Program-made: the position numbers and the translations under genes
Notes under the pieces: generated by a model
Seen by the model: only the letters and a program-made list of their open reading frames with translations
What the model was told of the DNA's origin: nothing
Databases searched by the model: none
Part shown: positions 10,142 to 19,705 of the stretch, piece by piece
How the letters are laid out: the number at the start of each line of letters is the position of its first letter
Position numbering within the stretch: position 1 is the first letter of the stretch
Assembly (NCBI RefSeq): GCF_000330505.1
Contig: NW_004443648.1
Location: forward strand, 1,250,009-1,276,974
DNA from: Entamoeba invadens IP1
Lineage: Eukaryota > Evosea > Mastigamoebida > Endamoebidae
Direction of reading: 5' to 3'
DNA length: 26,966 nucleotides

Positions 10142-11401
10142 ATGACAGATTTTTCCCTCAGTCATTCACTTGAGATTGGGTTTCCAAAACAAATCAAAAG
10201 TTTGAGTATGGATGGTTACGGGAATTATTTATACATTCATGACAATGCCAACACATTGTTTTCTTATTCTCTCAAGACTAACGTCATCTTATCTCACATT
10301 GCGCTTCCCGAAGAGACTGATAAAGTGATTGTATCACCAACTGCCCATTACGTCGCTTGTTTTGTTCACAATATAGTTCACATCTACCAACTTCCCGAAT
10401 TTACTTTTGTCGGGTCTCTCACCAACGTCGTCGATTTTGTGTGGAGCAACGACGCGTTTTTAGAGAGTCAAGAGTTCTTAGTATTAGAGTCGACTGCGGT
10501 GACTCAGAATCGGATTATTTCGAGCACCGACACGGCCTCTCCGAAGGACGAGAAGGAAGTTGAGAAGATCGAACAAGTGAAGTCCATTCCGGTTGTTGGA
10601 AATACCATCTTAGTGAACAACCAATTTAGTCGCGCGTGTGTCTTTGACAGTTCAAAGGTATCTACCTTTGAGCCCAATTTATCGGACGTCCAAACAATCA
10701 CTGCAAAAGATATTTCCATTCCTTCCATCAACTCGTTGTGTTTCTGTAAAGGCGAGATGTTCTTTCTTAGCGGGTTTCAGCTCTTTTCAAAGAAGTTAAA
10801 TAAAAAGATCGACTTGCCTTATAAAGGGGAGGAACTCCATGCGATCTCACACTTCACATTTATCATCATTTATGACAAGAAAACTATTTATATCATCGAG
10901 CCAGACGCTTTGAAGATTATATGTGTTATACAGACGTGTACCGAGATCTACAATTTACTCACTAACACAAGACTCTCCCTTTTGGTCTTCGAAGACAATA
11001 ACAACAAAGTCGGAATGGTCTGTGGGGGAGAGTACACCACACAAAGCGCTTTCATCAGAGTCAACGAAAATACAAAGACCAAAATCCACACTAAGGACTC
11101 CGTCATCGCAAAACGACGCGCGCAAATCGGAGAGCAATTCGATAAAGATGAGAATACAGCACCAGCATCGGAGTTCTCAATTTTCATCGGAAAAACAGCG
11201 GGACTCGTCGCAAACGAAATCAGAGAAGTCTTTGAAAAGGAGTTTGGACCAGTCGTTAAAGTCCGGCTGAACAACGGATATGGGTTTGTCGACTTTAGAG
11301 ATGAAGTCTCAAAGACAAAGGCGTTGAGTAATCACAAGGTGAATGTCAAAGATAAGATCGTCACAATCTCTGTTGCGGTGGGAAGCAACAAAAAGCGCTG
11401 A
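10142..11401 (+). CDS. WD-repeat-like protein with C-terminal RRM, 419 aa
   Basis: Single-exon ORF. The N-terminal ~310 residues have the beta-strand rhythm of a WD-type propeller (for example YGNYLYIHDNANTLFSYSL, VIVSPTAHYVACFVHNIVHIY, and ALKIICVIQTCTEIYNLL), but classical GH/WD dipeptides are scarce, so the propeller call is an inference. Residues 344-415 form an RNA recognition motif: RNP2-like SIFIGK (346-351) and RNP1-like NGYGFVDF (378-385), with FEKEFGPVVKVRL between them, resembling the G3BP-type RRM. The C-terminus is basic (NKKR). The likely role is RNA binding in a larger complex. eIF3b also joins an RRM to a propeller, but in the opposite order and at larger size, so this is not simply eIF3b. 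Confidence 0.85.
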   Translation: MTDFSLSHSLEIGFPKQIKSLSMDGYGNYLYIHDNANTLFSYSLKTNVILSHIALPEETDKVIVSPTAHYVACFVHNIVHIYQLPEFTFVGSLTNVVDFVWSNDAFLESQEFLVLESTAVTQNRIISSTDTASPKDEKEVEKIEQVKSIPVVGNTILVNNQFSRACVFDSSKVSTFEPNLSDVQTITAKDISIPSINSLCFCKGEMFFLSGFQLFSKKLNKKIDLPYKGEELHAISHFTFIIIYDKKTIYIIEPDALKIICVIQTCTEIYNLLTNTRLSLLVFEDNNNKVGMVCGGEYTTQSAFIRVNENTKTKIHTKDSVIAKRRAQIGEQFDKDENTAPASEFSIFIGKTAGLVANEIREVFEKEFGPVVKVRLNNGYGFVDFRDEVSKTKALSNHKVNVKDKIVTISVAVGSNKKR

Positions 11402-12186
11402 TGTTATGGATTAGTATTTGTTTTGGTATTATTTATAGTAAATTTATTAGTAAAAATAGTTTAAATCAATTGTTCAAAGAATTTTAATAATTGAAATAAA
11501 TTATTAGAAAGTTAAATATTTTTTTGATTTTTTTTTAATTTTTTTCTTCAAATTTAAATTAATTTTTTTTAATTATTCAAAAAAGAAAATTGAAAAAAAT
11601 GAATTCCACCAATAAAATTTGTGGAATTCATTCGAAAAAAATTGTTCTCACCTTTAATAGTTATAATATTATTAAATTAATTATTTTTTAACTATAATTA
11701 CCATAACAAATTTGTTAATGGTCATAGATTTTGAATCTTCAAAAAACCCAATTTGTTCAACAAAAAAAAACAATTCCGTCTTTTTTACTCTAATAACAAA
11801 AGTGAATTTGGACTCTTTTTTCGTGCAGATAATATTAAGATCAACCATTTTCCACTTATTTTTCCTTCATATGTATTATGACGTTTTCTACTCACTGCAG
11901 TTTCCTTTATGATTTACAAGATAATAATACAGTATAGTATAATATATCATTATTTCTTATATATTCAAGTAAAGAACACAACAACGAAACTTGTCAAACA
12001 AAAGTGCGGAGTAGATATTTGTTAATGTCAATAGAACTTCAAAAACTCTGGAACTATTGCTATATATAGCTTTTTAATATAGTAATAATATAGTAATAAA
12101 AATTAAAGCCATAGAAACATGAATAACGGTCGACCGAAGAATACAAAACATATTTATTAATAAATAGCGTGCTTGACACACCGAAT
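11402..12186. other. Intergenic, AT-rich, with a strong hairpin
   Basis: It contains the 12-bp stem hairpin at 11598-11632 (listed separately) and a perfect 12-bp palindrome GCTATATATAGC at 12059-12070. A 66-codon ORF at 11712-11912 (+) is Phe/Ile/Ser-rich in the manner of random AT-rich DNA and is not called. Confidence 0.5.
11598..11632. repeat. Perfect 12-bp inverted repeat (hairpin)
   Basis: AATGAATTCCAC (11598-11609) pairs perfectly with GTGGAATTCATT (11621-11632) around an 11-nt loop. It lies about 200 bp past the stop of the WD/RRM gene. It could be a 3'-UTR or downstream RNA hairpin, or the relic of a small inverted-repeat element. No flanking duplication was recognised. Confidence 0.7.
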
Positions 12187-12486
12187 TTACAGGCTAAGGG
12201 CAAGGTCTGTGTTGATGACAGACTCCCCGTGGTAGATGTATGATGAGAACTCATCGTTATCTATCCCGTTGATAATGTTGAACACCTCGAAGTCGGACTC
12301 GTCGTCACAGGTGTCATCTTCTAACAACTTGTTAAAGGAAGGTTTGATGAAGAGTTCGGACCGTGTGTACTTCACGATTGAGATTGCGCTGGACTTTCCA
12401 AGTGGGAGTTGGACGCTGCGGTGGAAGTTGGAAGTTGTCATACTGTATGAATTGAGAGATTGGGCTGTGTTTTTATAGTCGGCCAT
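12187..12486 (-). CDS. Small acidic hypothetical protein, 99 aa
   Basis: Not recognised. The ORF starts MADYKNTAQSLNSYS, has a central basic/hydrophobic part (SSAISIVKYTRSELFIKPSF) and an acidic stretch DDTCDDESDFEVF near residues 57-69. There is no signal peptide, membrane segment or zinc site. Its codons look like those of neighbouring expressed genes (GC-richer than the flanks), and the frame is intact from a good ATG, which supports a real gene. Its start is 25 bp from the start of a predicted divergent small gene, so the two may share a promoter. Confidence 0.55.
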   Translation of the reverse strand: MADYKNTAQSLNSYSMTTSNFHRSVQLPLGKSSAISIVKYTRSELFIKPSFNKLLEDDTCDDESDFEVFNIINGIDNDEFSSYIYHGESVINTDLALSL

Positions 12487-12511
12487 TCAAATTTGGAACA
12501 GTTCCATCTGA
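12487..12511. promoter_or_regulatory. Short divergent intergenic spacer with palindrome TGGAACAGTTCCA
   Basis: Only 25 bp separate the minus-strand ATG at 12486 from the candidate plus-strand ATG at 12512. The spacer holds TGGAACAGTTCCA (about 12494-12506), an inverted repeat that presents GAAC on both strands. Since the GAAC element is a known Entamoeba core promoter motif, a bidirectional arrangement is possible. This depends on both small genes being real. Confidence 0.3.
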
Positions 12512-12844
12512 ATGAAGTCATTGGAAGTTATTTTTCGTCTTCGTCTTTTTTTAGACTTATTTTGCGTTTTTTTGCTTTTTTACAAACTCAAACGAACCAG
12601 GCGCTGGAAGCTAGTCTCTTGCTTTTGCACTACTTGGTCTTATTTTTTATAATAAAGAGGCAGATAGCCCCTATTTGAGCCAACCGGCTTCCCGAATAAT
12701 GGCACCGGTACCCCTAAAGAATGAAAAGATAAAAATGACCAAAGACGCGGTTTGTTCTATTTTTCTATCTTGTCGTAATTCCCACTACTTTACTGGTAAA
12801 GAGCCTTTCCAATCGGCTTGTCCAAGCAGGAGGACAAAGCCTGA
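12512..12844 (+). CDS. Candidate small membrane protein, 67 aa, three exons
   Basis: Proposed exons are 12512-12565, 12615-12749 and 12830-12844, totalling 204 nt in frame. Exon 2 is the strongest part: a stop-free reading frame in an unusually GC-rich patch, giving SLAFALLGLIFYNKEADSPY and then a basic hydrophilic tail (MAPVPLKNEKIKMTKDA). Intron 2 begins with the canonical GTTTGTTC and ends AAGCAG. Intron 1 begins with an atypical GTTTTTTT and ends GCTAG. The product would have one hydrophobic helix near residues 8-30 and a cytosolic or lumenal charged tail. I do not recognise the family. If intron 2 is retained, the frame stays open to a stop at 12846-12848, so the 3' end is uncertain. The first exon is the least certain part. 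Confidence 0.38.
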
Positions 12845-14889
12845 ATAAACGAAGTTAATTTATTAAGCTAGTTATTGTTAATAAAAAAACTAAAATAAGC
12901 CAATAAGAATTAAATGTGTTTTAAGTTACAGCGGCTTGGTGCGAAGAACCATTTAATGTTACCGACAATTCTATTTTTGAAAGATAAACATTGCAGAGAA
13001 TCTTCTGGGTTCAGAACAAATGGAACTTGTCCAATCATCTTGGTATTGTTTTCTATTTATATCGATTAATTTGTGTTTTTTGAACAACTGTTGAGTGCAA
13101 AACAGACTCTAGTGTTTTGGTATTAGTATAATGATTATATAAATTATATATTCAGTGATAGATTTGTGTGTATGAAGGAGGTTAGATATTCTTTATAAAT
13201 AATGTGCCGATATAAAGCCAATAAACCTAGATGGTGTTGAAAGAAGTCACAAAAAATGTCTCTCTTATTATCTAACACCCTGTTATTGCTTTAAAATGTT
13301 ATTAACTTGGAATGAAAAATACTACACAATCGGGTTATGGTTTTTGGGGAACAAAATAGTTATTTTGGTGCTTATTGTAAAGTGATTTAGTTCCAGATCT
13401 GATATCTCTTTTTTGATGAAAAAAGAAACTATAAAATATTATAACTTATATGATTCTTTTATTATCAGCAATTCAAGGTTTAAAAAAGAATCTAAAATCA
13501 TAACATTTTGGTATTTATTATTATTTAAAAAACTATATTTTTATTAATGAATTTTGAACGATCTATTGATTTTTTCGAATGTGATAAAAATCGATATAAC
13601 ATATATTTGAAATAACAGTATAATCAAATTGAATACATTCGGGAAAATACCACAAAAAACAAAAAAATGGGAAAAAACGGCATTTTTTTCTTTGGGGAAA
13701 AAATATTTTAAAAAATTTTGATAATTTATTTTTTTCAAAAAAGAGGGTGTAAAAAAGGTGCAAATAAATAACTAATATTTAATAACAAAAAGTATCATTA
13801 TATAATAGTTATAACTGTTCAAACTTATTTTTACTATTTACTAGTTATAATCTTAAATAACCCCAATGATTTGAGTATATGAACAAATCACATGATTACT
13901 TTTAACTCCCGCTTTTATTTAAAAAAAATAACTTTTTGTGGGTTACACTTTGATGGGTATTTTTTTTTGTCTATATATTTTGAATTTTTTTAAAAACAGA
14001 TGATTAATTAATAGGTTAGTAATAACAAAAAAACTGAAAATTAGTAATTGATGGCAAAGAATGAAAAATGTAAAATACTGTTTATCTGGTGAAAATGTAT
14101 TTTTGAACTTTTTTTAATAGATTGGGGTAAATCTTAAAATTTTTGTGTCCAAAAAAGCAATTTTTTCATTAAAAAAAATTTAAAATATCTCGATTACCCT
14201 TTATATTTTTATTTTTTGTGGACATTATTGTCGCTTGTTTACCAATACACTGAGTCATAAGTAAGTTATAGTGTAATTTTTTTTTATAGTGCAACCAAAT
14301 ATAAATAAGTTACATGTTTAACCCTTTTTGTTTTTACAATATTAATGGCAACGAATTCAAAAATAAATAAAATGCTTTTTGAGGGGAGTTTTTTAATTGT
14401 AAAAATAGTTATTTTATGTTTACATAAAAAATGTGAAATTTAACACATATGTATTCATAAAAAGTATTTGGTGAATTTCTCTTCAGACTTGAAAGAACGT
14501 CTTGAAATATACATTATGATGTTACCCTTTCGAAACAACCATTTTTACCCCAAAAAGTGCTAATGTGTGGAGAGTGATTGAGTTAGAGAGTGAGTATACG
14601 TTAATTTGCTTTGTTGTTGAAAAAGACAACCAATTTCTACAACAAAATAATACATACGAACAGTTTAATAATAATTTACAAAGGTTATATATACATTAAC
14701 GAAAGTAACAAAGTTATTTTATCATTTATAAAGTATATTACAGATGCTTTTTTACAATCGGCATTCGGTTAAAATTTGAAAAGTACGATCATTAACTGTT
14801 GTTAAAAAAATATTAACCGACATAAATAGATAATATAACACCTTAAATCCGTTAAAACCAATTCAAAACAATGAAATTATTTTAATCGA
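12845..14889. other. Large gene-poor region, about 2 kb
   Basis: This is the longest stretch without a firm gene. It is dominated by A- and T-runs, especially 13500-14500, where ORFs on the minus strand are Phe/Lys-rich low-complexity translations. The only protein-like piece is a 42-codon minus-strand ORF at 12910-13038 (listed separately). No tRNA with an A/B-box pair, rRNA or transposon ends were recognised. Confidence 0.55.
12910..13038 (-). pseudogene. 42-codon protein-like ORF or gene remnant
   Basis: Reads MIGQVPFVLNPEDSLQCLSF, then a basic, aromatic end (VGNIKWFFAPSRCNLKH). Codon choice and balanced amino-acid composition are unlike the random AT-rich ORFs around it. A TAG|AAAAC acceptor-like site precedes the ATG by about 14 nt, but I found no matching GTTTGT donor upstream. 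It may be a gene remnant, a terminal exon, or chance. No family is recognised. Confidence 0.25.
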
Positions 14890-15900
14890 CTACAAAACCA
14901 CTTGAGTTCCATTGAAACACTGATCTCCAATAACAAATTTTGGCTTGTTACACTCAACAGTGGTGAGTTGTTCCATTACTTCGAAAAAGTCTTCACACAC
15001 GCAACAGTACTGTACTGGTTGAGTTGATTGCTCAACAGTCCCAATGTCCCTTTTATTTAATTTATAGAAAAAACTTGGAAACACAACTTTCTTAAGTGAA
15101 AAACAGTTCTCAAAGCACGAGTTACCCAAAAAAGAAACTGTTTCTGGTAAGACCAATTCGTTCAATTTTCCACAAGACCCAAAGCAAAACTCGTCGAGCA
15201 CAACCAACTTTTCTGGAAGAGAAATAGAAGAGAGTGAACGGCAGTTATAAAACAAATATTTCCCAAGTTTTGTGACGTTCCTTGGAATTACAATTTTTTT
15301 GAGGGAAGTGCAATTTGTAAAGACGAAGTCTTCTATTTCCTCCAAATACATTGGAAGTCCAACAAAATCCAATTTGGCACACTTATAACAACAATAACTC
15401 CGCAACGTGTTAATTAAGGGCGGAAATTCTATTGAACAAAGTTGATCACATCCCTCAAAGCAGTGATTTTCAATATTCGTTATTTGTGTTGGGACCACAA
15501 AATGTGGATTTTTGAAGTTGTCGAAGTTTTTGAATAGATATTTCCCAAGTGTAGAAACTATTGAAGGGATCTCTGGTAAAATGTTCTTCTCATTAAGAGT
15601 TAAGACCACTTTAGTACACCGACTATGTCTCTTTTCTTCATGTTGCGCCGTTTTAAAATCAATTTCATAAGAAACGACGCAATTGCTCGATAATCGGTCT
15701 TCTCCATTCTTGTAAAGTGTTTGATATTGCATAACGGGAAAGAGTTTAATTGTATTTTCAGTCAGTGGAAATGGATTTGTTGATAAACTCAAAGCCGCTT
15801 TTTGGAACTTTTTGTTGACAAAAATCAAGTTGAGTAAGTCAGTGGAGCGTTTTTGGAATTGGGCAATTGCTCTTGCACTTTTGTCTTCCATTTGAAACAT
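14890..15900 (-). CDS. BspA-like leucine-rich repeat protein, 336 aa
   Basis: Single-exon ORF. Residues about 10-55 carry a divergent form of the N-terminal module also seen in the proteins at 718 and 5035 (LLNLIFVNKKFQKAALSLS, then NPF). From about residue 130 there are regular ~23-residue BspA/TpLRR units with the pattern 'LPxxVxxLGxxCFxxCxxLxxVxxP', for example SSISLPEKLVVLDEFCFGSC and KKIVIPRNVTKLGKYLFYNC. This is the LRR_5 type widespread in Entamoeba and Trichomonas. Some family members are surface-exposed, but this protein has no signal peptide or membrane segment, so its location is open. The last repeat-like unit (FVIGDQCFNGTQVV) ends at the C-terminus. ATGs at 15900 and 15891 are both possible starts. 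Confidence 0.92.
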   Translation of the reverse strand: MFQMEDKSARAIAQFQKRSTDLLNLIFVNKKFQKAALSLSTNPFPLTENTIKLFPVMQYQTLYKNGEDRLSSNCVVSYEIDFKTAQHEEKRHSRCTKVVLTLNEKNILPEIPSIVSTLGKYLFKNFDNFKNPHFVVPTQITNIENHCFEGCDQLCSIEFPPLINTLRSYCCYKCAKLDFVGLPMYLEEIEDFVFTNCTSLKKIVIPRNVTKLGKYLFYNCRSLSSISLPEKLVVLDEFCFGSCGKLNELVLPETVSFLGNSCFENCFSLKKVVFPSFFYKLNKRDIGTVEQSTQPVQYCCVCEDFFEVMEQLTTVECNKPKFVIGDQCFNGTQVVL

Positions 15901-16091
15901 TTAAGTTATATTTATTAATAATTAATTATACTTTAACTAATAGATACTATAATACTAATACTAATAATAAATATAATAATATAATAATATAATAATATAA
16001 TTATTTAAATATAGTAAAAACTATAAATATAACATAATAATTATATAATTATAATAAAATAATTATATATATTATTATAATATACACAGAA
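15901..16091. repeat. AT-only low-complexity tract
   Basis: Between two minus-strand genes lies a run of ATA/TAAT-type simple repeats (for example ATAATATAATAATATAATAAT around 15970-16000). No gene or structured signal is seen. It must contain the promoter of the 14890 gene and the 3' end of the 16092 gene. Confidence 0.7.
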
Positions 16092-16703
16092 TCATTTAGT
16101 TGGAAGTGGTGGAAGAGGTTTCTGTGGTTTCTTCTGTTGGACTATAAAAGTGTTAGGCTTGAACTCACTATGTTCCGTCTTCTTAACATCCATTTCCTCA
16201 AACTTGTCTTTTTTCTCATCTTTTCGAAGTAATTCGTCATAAGTGTCTCGTGCGCCACATACGCCATCTACAATCAACATCTGAAGTTTGTACAAAGCAC
16301 TTTCAGCGGATTCGACGATTTCATTTTTATCATGTTTGGTACTGTCTGTCTGTGTGTTCTGGTCACTTTGTTTTAGTTCTTTTAATGAAATTTTTAATTC
16401 GGACTTGTCTGTTTCAATCTGTTCATTTTCAATGACCACAACTGGCTTAAATTGGTCGGGGTACTTCTCTTGAAATGATTGAAAATCTGAGACATCAATT
16501 CGACTCCCATCAATCAAAGTTCCTGTTAAAAACAGTGACGTTTGCGCGGAACGAAGGTCACAAAAATCAACAAGAAAAAAAGAAAACTTTTGAGACTCAA
16601 ATGCCTCGATTTTTGATATCTTTCCACAGTTCTCGAAGACTTGTTTCACAGAGTCTTCCCGGACTATTCCTTGGTTGTCAATCACAACTACTCTGTAACT
16701 CAT
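16092..16703 (-). CDS. RRM-like protein with proline-rich C-terminus, 203 aa
   Basis: Residues 3-75 have the beta-alpha-beta-beta-alpha-beta pattern of an RNA recognition motif: RVVVIDNQG as strand 1, SVKQVFENCGKISKIEAF as helix 1 plus strand 2, and FSFFLVDFCDLRSAQTSLFL as strand 3 plus helix 2. The aromatic RNP1 signature is weak, as in the divergent Vip1-type RRMs, so RNA binding is likely but not assured. The middle is charged and probably helical. The C-terminus has KPQKPLPPLPTK, which fits a +xxPxxP SH3-ligand site. An AAATTCA-like Inr string precedes the start. The domain combination suggests an adaptor linking RNA to an SH3 protein, which is an inference. Confidence 0.75.
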   Translation of the reverse strand: MSYRVVVIDNQGIVREDSVKQVFENCGKISKIEAFESQKFSFFLVDFCDLRSAQTSLFLTGTLIDGSRIDVSDFQSFQEKYPDQFKPVVVIENEQIETDKSELKISLKELKQSDQNTQTDSTKHDKNEIVESAESALYKLQMLIVDGVCGARDTYDELLRKDEKKDKFEEMDVKKTEHSEFKPNTFIVQQKKPQKPLPPLPTK

Positions 16704-16933
16704 GAAATGAATTTAAATAGTTTTTCTTCTATAATAAAGAAAGTGATTTGAAAACGTCATTCTCTCAATCTTTTTGAAGATTATTTATTTCATTTTGTAT
16801 AGTTTTCTTTTAACATTTTTTAATTATTCATTTAAAAAATCGTAAAAACTATTGTATATAGTATTTTATAGTATTAAAACTATAAATATAAACTCTTTCA
16901 CTTTGACCCAAGTACCACTCAAAAGACATCGGT
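16704..16933. other. Intergenic, AT-rich
   Basis: Gap of 230 bp between two minus-strand genes, 5' of the RRM gene and 3' of the helical-protein gene. The sequence near the RRM gene start (TATTTAAATTCATTTC on the minus strand) resembles TATA-like plus Inr elements. Nothing else is seen. Confidence 0.5.
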
Positions 16934-19693
16934 TTAATTGTACGAGTCAATTAAATTGCCGATGGTTTGCCCGACTTCTGCGATGTCTTGATACCCCCAT
17001 TTGACATAAACAAGTTCGAACGCGACACTTTTCTTCAGGTCCTCGAGCATTCCTAGTTTGTAATGTTCTGTTGCGCAGAAGTCCAACATGAGTTCGACCA
17101 GTTGTAATGTAGCAAAGATTCTTCCCTTCATATCCTTATCGCTATGGAATATCGTGAACAGTGCGATCAGTTCGCTTTGAATCGCGTCCATCCAATTATT
17201 GATCGACATGAATTTCCTGAGATCATCAAACTTAGCGTACATCCTCTTACTGTCGTCTTCTGGGGGGACAACAAGTTTCACAACGCACTTTAAGACTTCG
17301 CAAATAGCGGCTCGAGCGTCTCTGCATGACGCTTGAGTACCTTTGACTTCATCCACTATGAAGCAATTGTCAAGCGCCTTCCGAAGTAACGATGACACAT
17401 AGTAGAGCTCTTCTATCCCTTTCTGTTCACGAAGAACCTCTTTCCCTCGCGTGTAGAACTCCTCTTTCTGACTTTTAAACAGAAGTTGTTCGTCGAGTGT
17501 AAACGCTTTCATCGACTCTTTGATCATCTCAAACGTCTTATCAAAGATACCGGACGCAGAGGATTGCGCCGCTATCGTCGCAATATTGAGATTTGCTCGT
17601 ATCAAGTCTCCATTATAATGCTTCTTCATCATTTTCAATATCTCCTTTCCAATTTGGACAATGTCGTTCGACGAGAGTTGGTCGATGGCACAATTCAATT
17701 CAGTGACAATAGTCGGCGGGACCAAATCCGCACTGCAGTTCGCTGAATTGACACACACTTTAAACTCGTCAAAGTACAGTTTTATTCGAAACTCAACTTC
17801 ACTCGCAACATTTGCAAATCGGTAGACCTCCAGAGACGTTGCGTCGTTCACTATATTCGTAAGTAACGTGTACGCTTTATAGACGGGAGGCGGGTTGGAT
17901 AAGAACGAGAGGACTTGAACACCTCGGACAAATTTAATGATGTCTTGGACGACTACCCAGTCCTTCTCTTCTCTTGCTTTCACTCGAACCAATTCATTCA
18001 GAAACAGCGAAATGTCGGAGATGGCTTGTTGCAACGATTTCGCAGCTAAAAGCGCTTGTTCCCGCTTCATCGGATTTTGCACTAAATACGCCAAGAAGAA
18101 TGCAGACCTCGACAATTTAACTACAGACCGCGTCACACGTTGCGAGAAGTACGCAAATTGGTCCGGGTGATACTCCGTCGATGTGATCAAGATATCTAAT
18201 ATGATCAACTCAATCATCATCTCTTGCAACGAGACAAGTGCGTCGATGGTCGGAAGTGGCGGAAGTTGCGTGAACGCCTCTGCCAAACTTTCCGGACTAA
18301 ATGCGTTCAAAAGGCTTGACGGGTCTGACAGAGTGACTTTTGGTGCTCCAAGAAACATTAATTTCTCGGCGTATTTCGGAAGTAAGTACAACGCATTAGG
18401 AGTCCCATACCGCAAACAATTCCCTATCTCGCGAATCTCCTGAATAACAATGTCTTCCTCTTCATTCGAAGCTACCAAGGCTTCTTCTAATGAACTCATC
18501 GACGACCCAACATCACGTTTGTCTGTAAATTTCCAATACTTCGACTCGTATTTGTGCAACGTCGACTGTAACATCTTCGTCGTCACTTGGCGCTGAATGT
18601 CGTTTTGGTACCTCTTCTTCTCACCAACTTCAAACGTCTGGAAGTACTCCAATAACTCGACTTTGTTATACTCGGCGCCGGTATAATCATGGGAAGAGAC
18701 ACTTGTTTGTAACGAGTCCAACGTCGGCAACACTCGTTGATTTGGGAAATCAGAAGCTAACAAGATCGGGGTGACGCCCTCATAGTCTTCACTCTCAAGT
18801 AATTTAATAGCGCGCAAACGTGTGCCTGTCCAAGGCCGCGAACTGAGTGGATGTATGGGCGAAATGATTTGAATTTCCGTGTTCAACGAATTGATGATTT
18901 CCTTTTGTGTCTTCATCACCGTTTCTTCGTGTTCCTGTGACTTTCCACTGACTAGATACTTATCAAAGGCGGAAATGAAGTTCGCGAATTGCTCGGAGAG
19001 GAGATGGTGGAGTGCGTGGAGTTGGTGTGGTTTGTCCGTCGATAACTTCTCTTGAGAGATCAAGTGATCCAGATGACTGTGGAGTAACACACATACCTTT
19101 GATATGGTAGTGCACGTTTGGTAACTTGTGATGGTTGTGCTATCAATTTGATTCAACAACTCTCTGCATGTCATTATAATTCATTTAAAGTGGTATCGAA
19201 ACTACAAACAAGATGAGTTGGACTTCTTCATAAAGTCGATTAAATGAAGACCCCGTGAAGATATGGAGAATCGATGTCGCATTCATCGCAATAGTTTGGC
19301 AGCTCGTCATCACAACAGAAGGGGTCGATTCCTCTGTTATGTTGTATTTTAATGTTTCCATCAATTTCTCAACGTTTCTATAAGCGTCAACCATTTCAAT
19401 AGCAAGTTGGACTAATTCATTCCTTAATGTAGTCGTCCCCATGAAGATTTCTCGCGTGACTATTTTAGTGGTTTCTACTACCAACTTTGTAGTCTCGACT
19501 ATTTGTTTCTGAATGTTATTTACATGTCTCACAACCACATTTTGATCAATCAACACACACGTCTCTATAAGAAACAAACAAGTTGATACAAAAATTTGGA
19601 AGTAACTACAAAGTGTCTCTTACTGAACTCATCAAGTGATTTGTGGAGCTCTTGTAAATTTTCAAGTAACTGCGTTTCAATGTCAGTCTGCAT
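16934..19693 (-). CDS. Large all-helical protein, 884 aa, three exons (talin/vinculin-rod-like?)
   Basis: Exons on the minus strand: 19693-19624, 19564-19210, 19163-16934, giving 2655 nt with exact phase agreement. Intron 1 (19623-19565) begins GTAAGA and ends TATAG. Intron 2 (19209-19164, 46 bp) begins GTTTGTAG and ends GCAG. Joining them gives continuous helical sequence (for example YEEVQLILELLNQIDSTT across intron 2), so the ATG at 19174 is intronic and is not the start. The protein is predicted to be almost wholly amphipathic helices, with Ala/Ser/Val-rich bundles such as REQALLAAKSLQQAISDISL and ANLNIATIAAQSSASG. These resemble the rod bundles of talin/vinculin-type cytoskeletal proteins. 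I see no FERM or I/LWEQ signature, so this identity is only a suggestion. The gene model is firm; the function is not. Confidence 0.85.
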
Positions 19694-19705
19694 CTTTCCA
19701 AAGAT

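Noticed and set aside
11712..11912. 66-codon plus-strand ORF
   Set aside because: Its Phe/Leu/Ser-rich composition is typical of AT-rich non-coding DNA, and no motif or support was found.
11940..12075. About 35-codon plus-strand ORF
   Set aside because: Too short, no motif, no splice partners; it cannot be separated from chance.
13544..13763. Two overlapping 64-66 codon minus-strand ORFs
   Set aside because: Both translate A/T homopolymer runs into Phe/Lys low complexity; overlapping frames are equally open.
19172..19174. ATG at the front of the long open frame of the helical protein
   Set aside because: It lies inside intron 2; the GTTTGTAG donor at 19209 and CAG acceptor at 19164 join upstream coding sequence in frame.
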